Below are positions 1-8,802 of a DNA stretch of 64,000 nucleotides, piece after piece. How positions within the stretch are numbered: position 1 is the stretch's first letter; every line of letters begins with the position of its first letter. Both the position numbers and the translations under genes were made by a program. The stretch comes from JBGTSJ01 sp041940305 (lineage in GTDB: Bacteria; Planctomycetota; Planctomycetia; Planctomycetales; Planctomycetaceae). The stretch spans positions 1-64,000 of the forward strand of contig JBGTSJ010000009.1 of the NCBI GenBank assembly GCA_041940305.1. The letters run 5' to 3'. The notes under the pieces were generated by a model. The model did not search any database and had not been told where the DNA came from. It was given only the letters and a program-made list of their open reading frames with translations.

Positions 1-438
1 GCGGGAATGGTCAGGGTGGGGGGAGGGGGTGGTCGATTTGAAGTGGGGAGGATCCGCCTCCGGGAGCGGGAGGGCGTGGGGGGGGGGGGTTAGAGGGCAG
101 GCTAAAGCCTGTACTCCAACGGGCTGTACTCCAACAGCCCTTACTCGATGGGGGTGTCACATTCGGGGCAGACTGTCCAGTTCGCCGATTCGAACGGAAA
201 CTCCTTGTTTGCAGGGATTTGAGGCGAATGTATCGAAGTTCCCCCATGCCTGAGCGGGGGAGACGTAGAATAAGGTCGATCCCACGGTCGTCTCCCGCCG
301 CATGGACCAGCTTGCCGGCTCAGGTGCCGGCGGCTCTCCGCAGGCCGGCGGTCGTCGGAAGCTGAAATACATCCTGGACAACGGACGAAGGATTCCGTCC
401 GCGTAGCCGCATCAGGACGGCGAGAAGGGGGGGTAGTT
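1..438. other. Intergenic stretch without a gene
   Basis: No reading frame here has a convincing start, ribosome binding site or recognisable product. The stretch holds a run of 12 G at 78-89 and a palindromic repeat at 98-140. A purine-rich Shine-Dalgarno-like tract lies just before the zinc-finger gene that starts at 439. The upstream gene lies outside the window. Confidence 0.6.
98..140. repeat. Dispersed palindromic intergenic repeat, copy 1
   Basis: Positions 98-120 contain an AGGCTAAAGCCT palindrome followed by GTACTCCAAC. Positions 121-140 repeat the TACTCCAA segment inside a GGGCTG/CAGCCC stem. Close relatives of the same 23-base unit occur at 2579-2600 (reverse), 2631-2653 and 58917-58958, always outside genes. 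The role is unknown. Confidence 0.7.
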
Positions 439-885
439 ATGGCTCGTAAAGACGCGCTCCTGCGATTGCATCAAAGGTTGGTGGCCCAGCGGGATGATCT
501 TAGGAAGAAGCTGGCCGGGACGGCGATGTCGGTGGACATCGGGGCCGGGACGAGCGACCTGGGTGATGTGGCCAACGATGACGCCGAACGGGAGGTGAAT
601 ACCCAGCTGGCGTCTCTGGAGACCCGCGAACTCGTGAAGATCGAGCGCGCGATCCGGGCGATGCGAGAAGGGCGATACGGGTCGTGCGAGGTGTGCGATC
701 GATCGATCCCCATTGAGCGTTTGCGTGCCTTGCCGTATACGCCTTTCTGCGTGGAGTGCCAGCGGAAGCAGGAGCTGCGCCGCGGCGCCGGAGACGCCGA
801 CGCAGACTGGGAGTCAGCCTACGATTACCAGGCGCGGCAGAACGACCAGGAACTGACGTTGAGCGACATTCATATCGACGGATAA
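439..885 (+). CDS. DksA/TraR-family C4 zinc-finger protein
   Basis: A 148-residue protein of the DksA/TraR family, whose members bind the secondary channel of RNA polymerase and tune transcription, often together with ppGpp. A charged helical N-terminus (residues 1-75) is followed by a four-cysteine zinc finger with C83-x2-C86 and C104-x2-C107. The acidic stretch around D43-A49 (D-x-A-x-D-x-A) resembles the acidic coiled-coil tip of DksA. The acidic C-terminal tail is not part of the core family. The ATG start follows a G-rich Shine-Dalgarno-like tract. It is transcribed alone, with a hairpin terminator about 160 bases after the stop. Family assignment is firm; which regulon it controls cannot be read from sequence. 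Confidence 0.88.
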   Translation: MARKDALLRLHQRLVAQRDDLRKKLAGTAMSVDIGAGTSDLGDVANDDAEREVNTQLASLETRELVKIERAIRAMREGRYGSCEVCDRSIPIERLRALPYTPFCVECQRKQELRRGAGDADADWESAYDYQARQNDQELTLSDIHIDG

Positions 886-960
886 CGGCCGGTTGCGGTC
901 TTCGCGACTGGTGAACATGGAATCTACCTGCAGCCGACGAAGCGGAGCTTTGTCGGCGTG

Positions 961-985
961 CGTTCCCGGGGGGAGCCTGGGAACG
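961..985. repeat. CGTTCCC/GGGAACG palindrome
   Basis: An imperfect palindrome with 7-base arms CGTTCCC (961-967) and GGGAACG (979-985). It is followed at 988-1003 by a second small AGGCG/CGCCT hairpin. It lies between the zinc-finger gene and the terminator at 1044. It has the look of a dispersed intergenic repeat, but no second copy was found in this window. Confidence 0.45.
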
Positions 986-1043
986 AGGAGGCGTCCGCGC
1001 CTCTGACATCGACTTGCATTTCACTTCACTGCTGATTCAGTCC

Positions 1044-1075
1044 AAGCCCGGTTTCTGCTGGAGACCGGGCTTTTT
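1044..1075 (+). terminator. Rho-independent terminator
   Basis: A 12-bp stem with one G-U pair joins AAGCCCGGTTTC (1044-1055) to GAGACCGGGCTT (1061-1072) around a 5-base loop. The 3' arm runs into TTTTT. It fits a terminator for the zinc-finger gene, leaving the protease gene at 1124 with its own promoter. Confidence 0.75.
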
Positions 1076-1123
1076 GTTGCCTCGCCGGGGCCTCCGCCCG
1101 ACGACTTTGCCAGGTACCGACTC

Positions 1124-2569
1124 ATGAAGAGAACCTCCCTTGCGGTCGCGGTCCTGATCGTCACGTTTGCCGGCTTCACGGCGCGTCCGGTGACGGCTGC
1201 TGGAAACGGTTTCCTGAGCATTCAGGCTGATGAACCGCCGGCCGAACTCCGGGACGGCAGTTCGCTACTGCTGGAAGCGGGCCGGCACATGGCGCAGGTG
1301 GCGGCGGCGGTGTCTCCTTCGGTCGTGCACATTCTGGCCGAGCATGAGGCCCGGTCCGGCACGGTGGAGGAGACGGGATCGGGCATACTGATGAGCAGCC
1401 CGAAGACGCAGGGGATCTTTGTGCTGACGAACCGGCACGTGATCGTGGATGCGCGGCTGAACAAGATTCAGGTCCACCTGCACGACGGCCGCGTGCTGTA
1501 TCCCAAAGGAAAACTGGAAGACCCCGCGACCGACGTCGCGGTGCTGCAGGTCGAAGCGACGGATTTGAAACCAGGCCGCTGGGGGGACAGTGACAATCTC
1601 GACATCGGCCACATCGTGCTGGCGATGGGGAGCCCGTTCGGGTTGAGCGAGTCGGTGACGATGGGGATCATCAGCGCCAAGGGACGGCGGTCGCTGGACC
1701 TCGATCCGCGCCGAGAGGTGATTAACCAGGACTTTCTGCAGACCGACGCCGCCATCAATCCCGGCAACAGCGGGGGGCCGCTGATTGACCTGCACGGGCG
1801 CGTGATCGGGATCAATACCGCGATTGCTTCACAGGGGGGCGGGAACGAGGGGATCGGGTTCAGCATCCCGGTGAACCTGGTGCGATACGTCGTCGACCAG
1901 TTGCTGGAGCATGGCCGCGTGCAGCGCGGCTTTCTCGGCGTGCGGCTGGATGACAAGTTTGACGACGCGGCGGCCCGCAAATACGCGCTGGATCGCCGCA
2001 AGGGGGCGCGGGTGGTGGAGGTGTACGCGAACACGCCCGCGTCGACGGCCGGCATTCAGGTGAACGACCTGATCCTGGACTTCAACGGGATGGCGATCGA
2101 GGACGAGAACCATCTGATCCATCTCGTGAGCCTGACGGAGCTCAATCGTCCGGTGCGGGTGGTGGTGCTGCGGAACGGGAAGCAGATGACGCTGCAGATC
2201 ACGCTGATCGAGCGGCCGGACCGGGACCGCGCGGAGGTCGTACCGCCGGAGCCGCGGGCCGTGCCGGCGGGTTTCCGATTCGAGAACACCGGTCTGTCGC
2301 TGCATCGGCTGGATTCCGGACTCGCAGTGCAGCTGGGATATGACGGGGAGCAGACAGGACTGCTGGTGATGCGGGTTTCGGAATCGGATGCAGAGGGTGG
2401 TGAGGGGCTCGCGTTGTACGACGTGATCGAGGCAGTGGGCCGGACGGAAGTGTCGACACCGGCGGAGTTTGATTCGGCCGTGGCTGAGCAGACGGGGCCG
2501 GTGGTGTTGCGCGTGCGTCGGGAGGTGGAGGGTGAGATGGTGACGCGGCTGGTGGTGTGGGAGCGGTAG
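1124..2569 (+). CDS. HtrA/Deg-like exported serine protease with two PDZ domains
   Basis: A 481-residue trypsin-like protease of the HtrA/Deg family, which degrades or refolds damaged envelope proteins. A Sec signal peptide covers about residues 1-26. The protease domain (about 55-265) carries the triad H105 (TNRHV), D137 (ATDVAV) and S216 (GNSGGP). PDZ1 follows at about 268-365 and a more diverged PDZ2 at about 385-478. Length and domain order match typical DegP/DegQ-like proteins. The intact triad predicts an active enzyme. It stands alone on the plus strand after a terminator, and a pair of palindromic repeats begins ten bases past its stop. Exact orthology within the Deg family is not determined. 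Confidence 0.92.
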   Translation: MKRTSLAVAVLIVTFAGFTARPVTAAGNGFLSIQADEPPAELRDGSSLLLEAGRHMAQVAAAVSPSVVHILAEHEARSGTVEETGSGILMSSPKTQGIFVLTNRHVIVDARLNKIQVHLHDGRVLYPKGKLEDPATDVAVLQVEATDLKPGRWGDSDNLDIGHIVLAMGSPFGLSESVTMGIISAKGRRSLDLDPRREVINQDFLQTDAAINPGNSGGPLIDLHGRVIGINTAIASQGGGNEGIGFSIPVNLVRYVVDQLLEHGRVQRGFLGVRLDDKFDDAAARKYALDRRKGARVVEVYANTPASTAGIQVNDLILDFNGMAIEDENHLIHLVSLTELNRPVRVVVLRNGKQMTLQITLIERPDRDRAEVVPPEPRAVPAGFRFENTGLSLHRLDSGLAVQLGYDGEQTGLLVMRVSESDAEGGEGLALYDVIEAVGRTEVSTPAEFDSAVAEQTGPVVLRVRREVEGEMVTRLVVWER

Positions 2570-2578
2570 GTTGGGGTG

Positions 2579-2653
2579 TTGGAGTCCAGCCTTCAGGCTG
2601 CGAGGGGGCGTGAAGTGCTCGGGAGGCAGGCAGGCTGAAGCCTGTACTCCAAC
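2579..2653. repeat. Two inverted copies of the dispersed intergenic repeat
   Basis: A reverse-oriented copy (2579-2600) and a forward copy (2631-2653) of the unit seen at 98-120 face each other across 30 bases. The RNA could fold as one long hairpin just after the HtrA-like gene, which may help end or stabilise its message. The rest of the gap up to 2842 shows no gene. Confidence 0.65.
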
Positions 2654-2841
2654 GGCCGCAAAGTTTTCCTGACTGGCGTTCCCGCGCCGTTGCGGAGAAA
2701 CGACATCAGCGTCAGGGAGAAGGTCTGGCCGGCTGCCGATCGGCTGTCGATATCAACGGGGGAACGAGGCCGAAGGGGCCGTTGCGGGGTGGTGGCGCTG
2801 CGCATCATCCCTGTTGCTGAATCCAAGGAGGGAACCGCGCC

Positions 2842-3846
2842 ATGATCACCGGATGGAACTGGAAAAAGCGCCTGCTGGGCGCGTGCGTCGCGTCCGCGAC
2901 CGCACTGTCGCTGATGTGCACGTCGTCTGAGGCGCAGGTCGTGCCCGGAACCGGCACGCTGTACAACACCGACGACTTCGAGGACGAGAACTGGAGCTAC
3001 GTCTTCAACTTCCCCAAGAGCAGCAAGGAAGAGGACGAGCAGATTCGCTATCCGCTGGGTGGCTCGACGAACGGGCTGTGGATCGAAAGCCCGAAGCGCG
3101 GTACGCCGGACCAGGTGGAGCGGATTGCCACGCCGCCGGGGGGGATTGAGGGAAGCAACGGCGCGCTGCTGCTGCGGTCGCGGGATACGGGGATTCCGGG
3201 GCGTCCGATGGGGAAGCAGTGCCAGGACGACTTCATTCTGAAGGCCAAGCCGCTGTCGATCGGCTACCAGCCGAGCTTCGTGGTCCGCGTGTACCTGCCG
3301 GAATGGGACCAGTGGGAGCAGCGGAACGGCGTGTCGTTCGGCATCCGGGCGGGCATGCAGGGGCCGCAGGAGAAGCTGGAGCCGGTGCGCGGCTTCAAGA
3401 AGCTGTTCGGCGGCGGGATGGAGACCGTCACCTCGACGGAGCCGTACTATCCCGGGTTCTTCATCCAGTACAACCCGGCGACGGCACAGGATCCTGAGCC
3501 GCACGCGATCCTGATCATTCGGGCGAACGAGTCGGGTCAGGACATGTCGTCGCGGAAGATCACGCAGCCGGGCTGGTGGACGTTCGGGATGTCGATCACG
3601 TCGGACGGCCGCTGCCACTATTACGCGCGGGCGGGCGTGGACGATCTGACCGCGGGGGACTACCTGTTGAGCACGCTGCCTTACGGCATTCGGGGCAACT
3701 ACTTCAACACGATCTTCTTCAATATCTGCTCGGCGGACAACGGCCAGAGCTGGTCGACGCCGTGGGTGATTGACGATCCGAAGGTGTACTACGGCGGTCA
3801 GTCGACGCAGTACGTGCAGCAGCCGAACCAGAGTTACCGTCGGTAA
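2842..3846 (+). CDS. Exported protein of unknown function
   Basis: A 334-residue protein with a likely signal peptide (about residues 1-32, ending near SSEAQ). The mature part is rich in aromatic residues, Gly and Pro, with no cysteine motif and no transmembrane segment. Alternating short hydrophobic stretches suggest a beta-rich fold of the laminin-G or concanavalin type, but I recognise no catalytic motif. An AAGGAGGG ribosome binding site lies about 12 bases before the ATG. A strong terminator follows at 3912-3950, so it forms a single-gene transcript. It is probably a planctomycete-type secreted protein. No function is proposed. Confidence 0.75.
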   Translation: MITGWNWKKRLLGACVASATALSLMCTSSEAQVVPGTGTLYNTDDFEDENWSYVFNFPKSSKEEDEQIRYPLGGSTNGLWIESPKRGTPDQVERIATPPGGIEGSNGALLLRSRDTGIPGRPMGKQCQDDFILKAKPLSIGYQPSFVVRVYLPEWDQWEQRNGVSFGIRAGMQGPQEKLEPVRGFKKLFGGGMETVTSTEPYYPGFFIQYNPATAQDPEPHAILIIRANESGQDMSSRKITQPGWWTFGMSITSDGRCHYYARAGVDDLTAGDYLLSTLPYGIRGNYFNTIFFNICSADNGQSWSTPWVIDDPKVYYGGQSTQYVQQPNQSYRR

Positions 3847-3911
3847 CGCTCAAATGAACCGCGGCGTCCGCCCGCCCCGCGGTTCTTCAGCACGGGCACC
3901 CCTCCCGCCCG

Positions 3912-3950
3912 GCAGCCCGGATGCAATGCATCCGGGCTGCGTTTGTTTTT
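3912..3950 (+). terminator. Strong Rho-independent terminator
   Basis: An almost perfect 14-bp palindrome, GCAGCCCGGATGCA (3912-3925) against its complement (3927-3940), is followed by GTTTGTTTTT. It lies 65 bases after the stop of the exported protein and is the clearest terminator in the window. Confidence 0.85.
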
Positions 3951-4139
3951 GGTGATGGACAACGCCGTTGTGAGGCGTGTCTGACTCGGCGGTTGCTGCG
4001 ATCTGCTGACTTTGCGTCGGAGATCACACTGGCCAATCGGGCGATACCGACCACAATAAGGTTGGGACGGAGTGAAGCGGGGGGCCAGGCTGCGGTTTCA
4101 TTCGGGTGACGTTGCTTCCTGCGGCGCGGAGGAACTGTG

Positions 4140-5081
4140 ATGAATACCATGTCAGCGGATGCAGCTGCGACGGCGACCCGTGCTCACGACGTGGCGATCA
4201 CCGGCGCGAGCGGACTCGTCGGGGCGGCACTCACGGCGAGCCTGGCTACGTCCGGCCGCAGAGTGTTGCGGATAACGCGGAACGAGAGCGCGGTCTCGGA
4301 CGACACAGCGGCGTGGGACCCGCAGCGCGGCTTTGCGGCGCCGGAGCGGCTGAACGGGATCCGCGCGGTGGTGCATCTGGCTGGAGAGAACATCGGCGAC
4401 AGCCGCTGGACGGAAGCGAAGAAGCGCCGCATCCGCGAGAGCCGCTTGCAGGGTACGGCCACGCTGTGCCGATCGCTGGCGGCGCTGGAGGAGAAGCCGG
4501 AGGTGCTGGTGTGCGCGTCGGCGATCGGGTTCTACGGCGATCGCGGCGACGAGATCCTGGACGAGACCAGTGCGGCGGGGACGGGGTTTCTGCCGGAGGT
4601 CTGTCAGGAATGGGAGGCGGCGACTCAAGCTGCCGCCGGGGCCGGGATTCGCGTGGTGCATGCGCGATTCGGCGTGATCCTCAGCAGCGAGGGAGGAGCG
4701 CTCAAGTCGATGCTGTTGCCGTTCAAGATGGGCGCGGGGGGGAAGATCGGCAGCGGCCGGCAGTACTGGAGCTGGATCGCTCTGGACGACGTGGTTGGGG
4801 CGATTCGGCATGCCATCGAAGCCGCGGGATTGGCCGGCCCGGTGAATGTGGTGTCGCCGCAGCCGGCTACGAACGCCGAGTTCACCAAGGTGCTGGGGCA
4901 GGTGCTGCATCGGCCGACGGTTCTTCCGATGCCGGCGTTTGCTGCGCGGATGGCGCTGGGAGAGATGGCGAACGATCTGCTGCTGGCGAGCGCCCGTGTC
5001 CTTCCGAAGAAGCTGCAGACCTCCGGTTATGAATTCCGCTTTACTGATCTCGCCACGGCGTTGCGGCATGAGTTGCAGTAG
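4140..5081 (+). CDS. TIGR01777-family NAD(P)-dependent epimerase-like protein
   Basis: A 313-residue extended SDR (YfcH-like, TIGR01777). A Rossmann fold starts after a short N-terminal tail with the TGASGLVG nucleotide-binding loop. The family signatures HLAGENIG, the SRWTEAKK region and ASAIGFYGDRG follow, with a C-terminal DUF1731-like part. Members are predicted nucleoside-sugar epimerases, but the true substrate is not established. GGAGGA at 4128-4133 is 6 bases before the ATG chosen here; a GTG codon sits immediately upstream at 4137. The stop is only 42 bases before the photolyase gene, so the two are probably co-transcribed. Confidence 0.88.
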   Translation: MNTMSADAAATATRAHDVAITGASGLVGAALTASLATSGRRVLRITRNESAVSDDTAAWDPQRGFAAPERLNGIRAVVHLAGENIGDSRWTEAKKRRIRESRLQGTATLCRSLAALEEKPEVLVCASAIGFYGDRGDEILDETSAAGTGFLPEVCQEWEAATQAAAGAGIRVVHARFGVILSSEGGALKSMLLPFKMGAGGKIGSGRQYWSWIALDDVVGAIRHAIEAAGLAGPVNVVSPQPATNAEFTKVLGQVLHRPTVLPMPAFAARMALGEMANDLLLASARVLPKKLQTSGYEFRFTDLATALRHELQ

Positions 5082-5123
5082 GGGGTCGATTCGTCGCGGT
5101 TGAGCACTGATGAAGGGTTGGGC

Positions 5124-6557
5124 ATGGCGGAGAGTTCGCTGGTCTGGTTTCGGAACGACCTGCGGCTGGCGGACCATCCCGCACTCCGGGCTGCGATCGA
5201 CCGGGATGTGCCGATCACATGCGCGTTCATCTGGGCGGCGGACGACGAGGGGGACTGGTCGCCCGGGGCCGCGAGCCGCTGGTGGCTGCATCACTCGTTG
5301 AAGTCGCTTGAAGAGGAGTTGCAGCAGGCCGGCGCACGGCTGATTGTTCGACGGGATCCCACGTTGCCGGCGTTGAGGAGTCTGATCCGGGAAACAGAGG
5401 CGACCGCCGTTTTCTGGAACCGCCGCTACGAGCCGGCCATCGTCGCACGCGATAAGGAGATCGAGGCGGAGTTAAAGGGGGATGGTTTGGAGGTGCAGTC
5501 GTTTCGCGCGAGCCTGCTGCTCGAGCCGTGGGACGTTGAAACGAAGCAGGGGGGGCCGTACCAGGTATTTACTCCATTCTGGCGGGCGTGCCGGGAGCAG
5601 ATGAGCGTCGGCGATCCGCTGCCGCAGCCCCGCTCCATTTCCACGCCGCGAGCCAGACCGGACTCCGTGCCGCTCGAGGACCTGGGGTTATTGCCGCGCA
5701 TTAACTGGGACGAAGGGTTCTACGATGCGTGGACGCCCGGCGCTGCGGCGGCTCGGAGGCGGCTCAGCCAGTTCATTGAGTCGGATGTGCAGAGCTATCC
5801 TGCTGAGCGCGACCGGCCCGACCATGACGGGACATCCCGGTTGTCGCCGCATCTGCACTTTGGCGAGATCAGCCCGCAGCAGGTCTGGGACGCGGTCCAT
5901 TCGGCAGCCGGCAGCCGGCTTTCCAAGGGGGCCGAAACCTTTCTGAGCGAGATCGGCTGGCGGGAGTTCGCGCATCATGTGCTGTATCACTTTCCGGAGA
6001 CGGTCGATCAGCCGCTGCGTGAAAAGTTCAATGAGTTCCCGTGGGAACAGGACCGGGGTGCGCTGCGGGCTTGGCAGCAAGGTCAGACGGGGTACCCGAT
6101 CGTCGATGCGGGGATGCGTCAGTTGTGGGCGACCGGCTGGATGCACAACCGGGTGCGAATGATCGTGGGATCGTTTCTGACGAAAGACCTGCTGCAGACC
6201 TGGCAGGAGGGGGCGAAGTGGTTCTGGGATACGCTGGTCGATGCGGACCTGGCGAACAACACGCTCAACTGGCAGTGGGTGAGCGGGTGCGGGGCCGATG
6301 CCGCTCCGTACTTTCGGGTGTTTAATCCGGTATCGCAGAGCCGCAAGTTTGATCCCGAAGGGGGGTACATCCGCCAATGGGTTCCCGAACTCGCCGGGCT
6401 GCCCACCAAGTGGGTGCACGCTCCGTGGGAGGCGGAGAGGAAAGTGCTGGAGGAGGCCGGCGTGCGGCTGGGCGACAATTACCCTGAGCGTCTGGTGGAT
6501 CACGGTGAAGCGCGCGAGCGGGCACTGCAGATGTTTGACTCGATCAAGACACGGTGA
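5124..6557 (+). CDS. phrB: Deoxyribodipyrimidine photolyase (class I CPD type)
   Basis: A 477-residue flavoprotein that uses blue light to split cyclobutane pyrimidine dimers. The N-terminal alpha/beta antenna domain begins with the typical LVWFRNDLRL. The C-terminal helical FAD domain has TGYPIVDAGMRQL, the GWMHNRVRM segment, the NTLNWQWVSG motif and AAPYFRVFNP, all hallmarks of class I photolyases. The ATG at 5124 gives the usual N-terminus. A TTG in frame at 5100 would add eight unconserved residues. It follows the TIGR01777 gene closely. DASH cryptochrome is an alternative, but the overall motif set favours photolyase. Confidence 0.93.
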   Translation: MAESSLVWFRNDLRLADHPALRAAIDRDVPITCAFIWAADDEGDWSPGAASRWWLHHSLKSLEEELQQAGARLIVRRDPTLPALRSLIRETEATAVFWNRRYEPAIVARDKEIEAELKGDGLEVQSFRASLLLEPWDVETKQGGPYQVFTPFWRACREQMSVGDPLPQPRSISTPRARPDSVPLEDLGLLPRINWDEGFYDAWTPGAAAARRRLSQFIESDVQSYPAERDRPDHDGTSRLSPHLHFGEISPQQVWDAVHSAAGSRLSKGAETFLSEIGWREFAHHVLYHFPETVDQPLREKFNEFPWEQDRGALRAWQQGQTGYPIVDAGMRQLWATGWMHNRVRMIVGSFLTKDLLQTWQEGAKWFWDTLVDADLANNTLNWQWVSGCGADAAPYFRVFNPVSQSRKFDPEGGYIRQWVPELAGLPTKWVHAPWEAERKVLEEAGVRLGDNYPERLVDHGEARERALQMFDSIKTR

Positions 6558-6683
6558 GCCGGGCGTTGTACGGCGTTGATGTCGGTGGGTGCATGTGACT
6601 CGGGGATGGCCCCACGGTGATTGCGACGGCGCTCCCTTATGCTGCGAGCAGTTCTGCTCGAAGTGTTTCAAAGGGGGCTCAAT

Positions 6684-7946
6684 ATGCTGCGTGTGCCGTC
6701 GAACGCTCTCTCTCGCTCAGTGCTCTCGAAGTTAACGCTGTGCGGAATCGCGGCGGTTTCCGTGCTCTGGCTCGGTTCCCCGGGGTTAATGAGGGCCGAA
6801 GATCCGCAGGCGCCGGGGCGTGCAGAGAACAGTTCGCTGCAGGCCGAGCTGGAGGCTATTCGCAGCGAGATCGCTGAGATCCGCAAGTCGGTGGACGGAC
6901 TGCGGGAGGCCCTGCAGCAGCGCGGCCCATTGTCCGAATCCTCGCCGGTGACGATCCGGGTGGAGTCGCCGGACGGTCAGCCCCTGTCGGGATTCGACGT
7001 GGAGATGACCACGCCGCCCAACATGCGCCGGATCAAAGCGACCGGCACGTCCGGCGACGACGGGCTCGGCCTGTCCCGCGACATGCCATATGGTGAGTAC
7101 TGGCTGCACGTGAAGCACCCGTCGGGCTGGTACGCCGGCTTTGGGTCCGTCACCGTGGAAGTCGGCAAGCCGTTTGAGAAGACGGTGGTCGCGCCGGACC
7201 CCGACGAACGCGCCACCCTGACAGTCAGTTCGTCCCTCGACGAGCAGGCCTTTGCCGGACTGTTGTTTGGCGAGAAACGGGACTATAGAGGGGGAGGCGC
7301 CTATGCGAAGGCGATGGTCCCCGAGCCGGATGAAGACACTTCGGAGTTTCCGCGGTTTCCTACGCTCGAGTCCGGCATTCTGGAGGCAGCCGCGCAGGTG
7401 AGCGTGACGATCGAACGCAAGCTGGAACAGCCTGACGGCAAAACTCAGACGTGGTACTGGCGACCGGACAGAGATCGATTCCCGGCTGCGATCCTGGCCG
7501 GGACAGGTCGCGTCATACCGATCGTCGAGTACGACGACAGCATCTACAACCCCGACGATTCCGCCAGGTATTTTCGAGCGGAAGAACCGCCGGAGAATGA
7601 CTTCGCAGAGGAAGAGGATGAATTCACCGTAGGCTATCTGACCATGCGTCCCCGTCCGGAGAGTGAGCGAGAAGCACAGTGGCAGATTGTGCCCGGCCAT
7701 GCGACCGTGGCAGTGAAGCGGTTTGTGGGTCGGGCGGCCCCGGACCTCGTGGAAACGCTGGACGCTGAGATGGAGGCGGACCAGCAGGTGTGGCTCGAAG
7801 CGCCCTCGTACGGCTCCTCCAACTGGATCCCGCGAATCCTCGACCTTGAGGGATGGGAGCGCGGCGACTCGATCCAATTCCATGCACGGAAGGTGCTGGA
7901 TGTTCGGCCCGGGGAGGAGGTCGACATCGAGGTGCGGTCGCCTTGA
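6684..7946 (+). CDS. Exported coiled-coil protein with a carboxypeptidase-regulatory-like domain, function unknown
   Basis: A 420-residue protein. AAGGGGGC at 6671-6678 places the start at ATG 6684, and the open frame above it adds nothing signal-like. A signal peptide (about residues 1-38) ends near LMRAED. A short coiled coil follows (about 45-80, heptads such as ELEAIRSEIAEIR). Next comes a beta-sandwich stretch resembling carboxypeptidase-regulatory or SpaA-like domains (about 90-180, with DGQPLSGFDVEM). The remaining acidic part has no motif I recognise. The stop is 19 bases from the end of a convergent minus-strand gene. Envelope location is inferred from the signal; the function is unknown. 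Confidence 0.75.
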   Translation: MLRVPSNALSRSVLSKLTLCGIAAVSVLWLGSPGLMRAEDPQAPGRAENSSLQAELEAIRSEIAEIRKSVDGLREALQQRGPLSESSPVTIRVESPDGQPLSGFDVEMTTPPNMRRIKATGTSGDDGLGLSRDMPYGEYWLHVKHPSGWYAGFGSVTVEVGKPFEKTVVAPDPDERATLTVSSSLDEQAFAGLLFGEKRDYRGGGAYAKAMVPEPDEDTSEFPRFPTLESGILEAAAQVSVTIERKLEQPDGKTQTWYWRPDRDRFPAAILAGTGRVIPIVEYDDSIYNPDDSARYFRAEEPPENDFAEEEDEFTVGYLTMRPRPESEREAQWQIVPGHATVAVKRFVGRAAPDLVETLDAEMEADQQVWLEAPSYGSSNWIPRILDLEGWERGDSIQFHARKVLDVRPGEEVDIEVRSP

Positions 7947-7965
7947 AGCGGGCGCTGCGGGTGGA

Positions 7966-8622
7966 TCAGCGAATGGATTCGAGCATTCGCAGGGCGACGG
8001 CGTCGTCCCAGTGCGGGCCTGTTCTGATGCGGAGTGCGATCAGGACTTCGCCGCCGGTCGGGGCATCGACGACGCCATGCATCAGCCGGTAGCGCTGCTT
8101 TGAGCCTGGATCGACGCCGGTCTCGAACGTGAACGGGACAGTCTGACCGCGCACCTGCACCATCCGTTCCTCAGGGCTCCCCTCCGGGGTGAGCTGGACG
8201 GTGCCGTTGGATTTCTCGCTCAGGACGCGTTCGACGTGCTGCCGGACGTTCGGCTTGTCGAGCGACCCGCCCTCGACACCCAGGAACATCAGGACGCCGT
8301 CCTGGGACCGATCCGAGGTCTCAAAGTAGGCCCCCTGCAGCGTGAGCATGAAGGCCATGTTCCACTCGATCGTTCCGCGCGGCTCGAAGGCGGCGGGGAT
8401 GTCGATCTCCAGCAGTTCATCCATCAGCGGGGTGACCGCGCGGGGGTCGTCCGAGAGCTTCGGCTGGAACAGGTACATTGCCCCGCCGCACAGGCCGCAG
8501 ATCGCGGCGAGGCCGACAGCGAGGATGATGAGGGCCGCCGTGGCGGGCGCGTTGCGCCGCGCGTCGTCGCCGGGGGCGGGCGACGTTTTTTTCGTTTTCT
8601 TCGATCGAGGCTCGCTCGACAT
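7966..8622 (-). CDS. Single-pass membrane protein of unknown function
   Basis: A 218-residue protein. A short Lys/Arg-rich cytoplasmic tail (about residues 1-25) leads to one transmembrane segment (about 30-54, AALIILAVGLAAICGLCGG). The soluble domain of about 160 residues is probably outside the cytoplasm. I chose ATG 8622. The frame continues to a GTG at 8733, but the extra residues look non-coding, and a TAGAAT hexamer on the minus strand at 8673-8678 would place a promoter inside that extension. No catalytic motif is visible. It converges with the plus-strand gene ending at 7946. The function is unknown. Confidence 0.72.
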   Translation of the reverse strand: MSSEPRSKKTKKTSPAPGDDARRNAPATAALIILAVGLAAICGLCGGAMYLFQPKLSDDPRAVTPLMDELLEIDIPAAFEPRGTIEWNMAFMLTLQGAYFETSDRSQDGVLMFLGVEGGSLDKPNVRQHVERVLSEKSNGTVQLTPEGSPEERMVQVRGQTVPFTFETGVDPGSKQRYRLMHGVVDAPTGGEVLIALRIRTGPHWDDAVALRMLESIR

Positions 8623-8802
8623 GGGGACGTCAGTGCGGCGCGGCCGCAATTCCTGGTGGTCGTTGCGGGATAATTCTAGCGGATCGGATGTTGAGATGCG
8701 GGAGGATCGAACGTGTCGGGTTGCAGGGAGCACAGCGAACGCCCGGCCCGATGGGCCGGGGCTAAACGAGTCGCCGATTGACGAACGATCCGGTTCGGCA
8801 CT

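Noticed and set aside
78..89. Run of 12 G as a phase-variation site
   Set aside because: It is not inside or just upstream of a supported gene, so a switching role cannot be argued, and homopolymers are prone to sequencing error.
98..140. CRISPR-like array
   Set aside because: The units are palindromic, few in number and scattered over 58 kb, with no regular spacers or cas genes.
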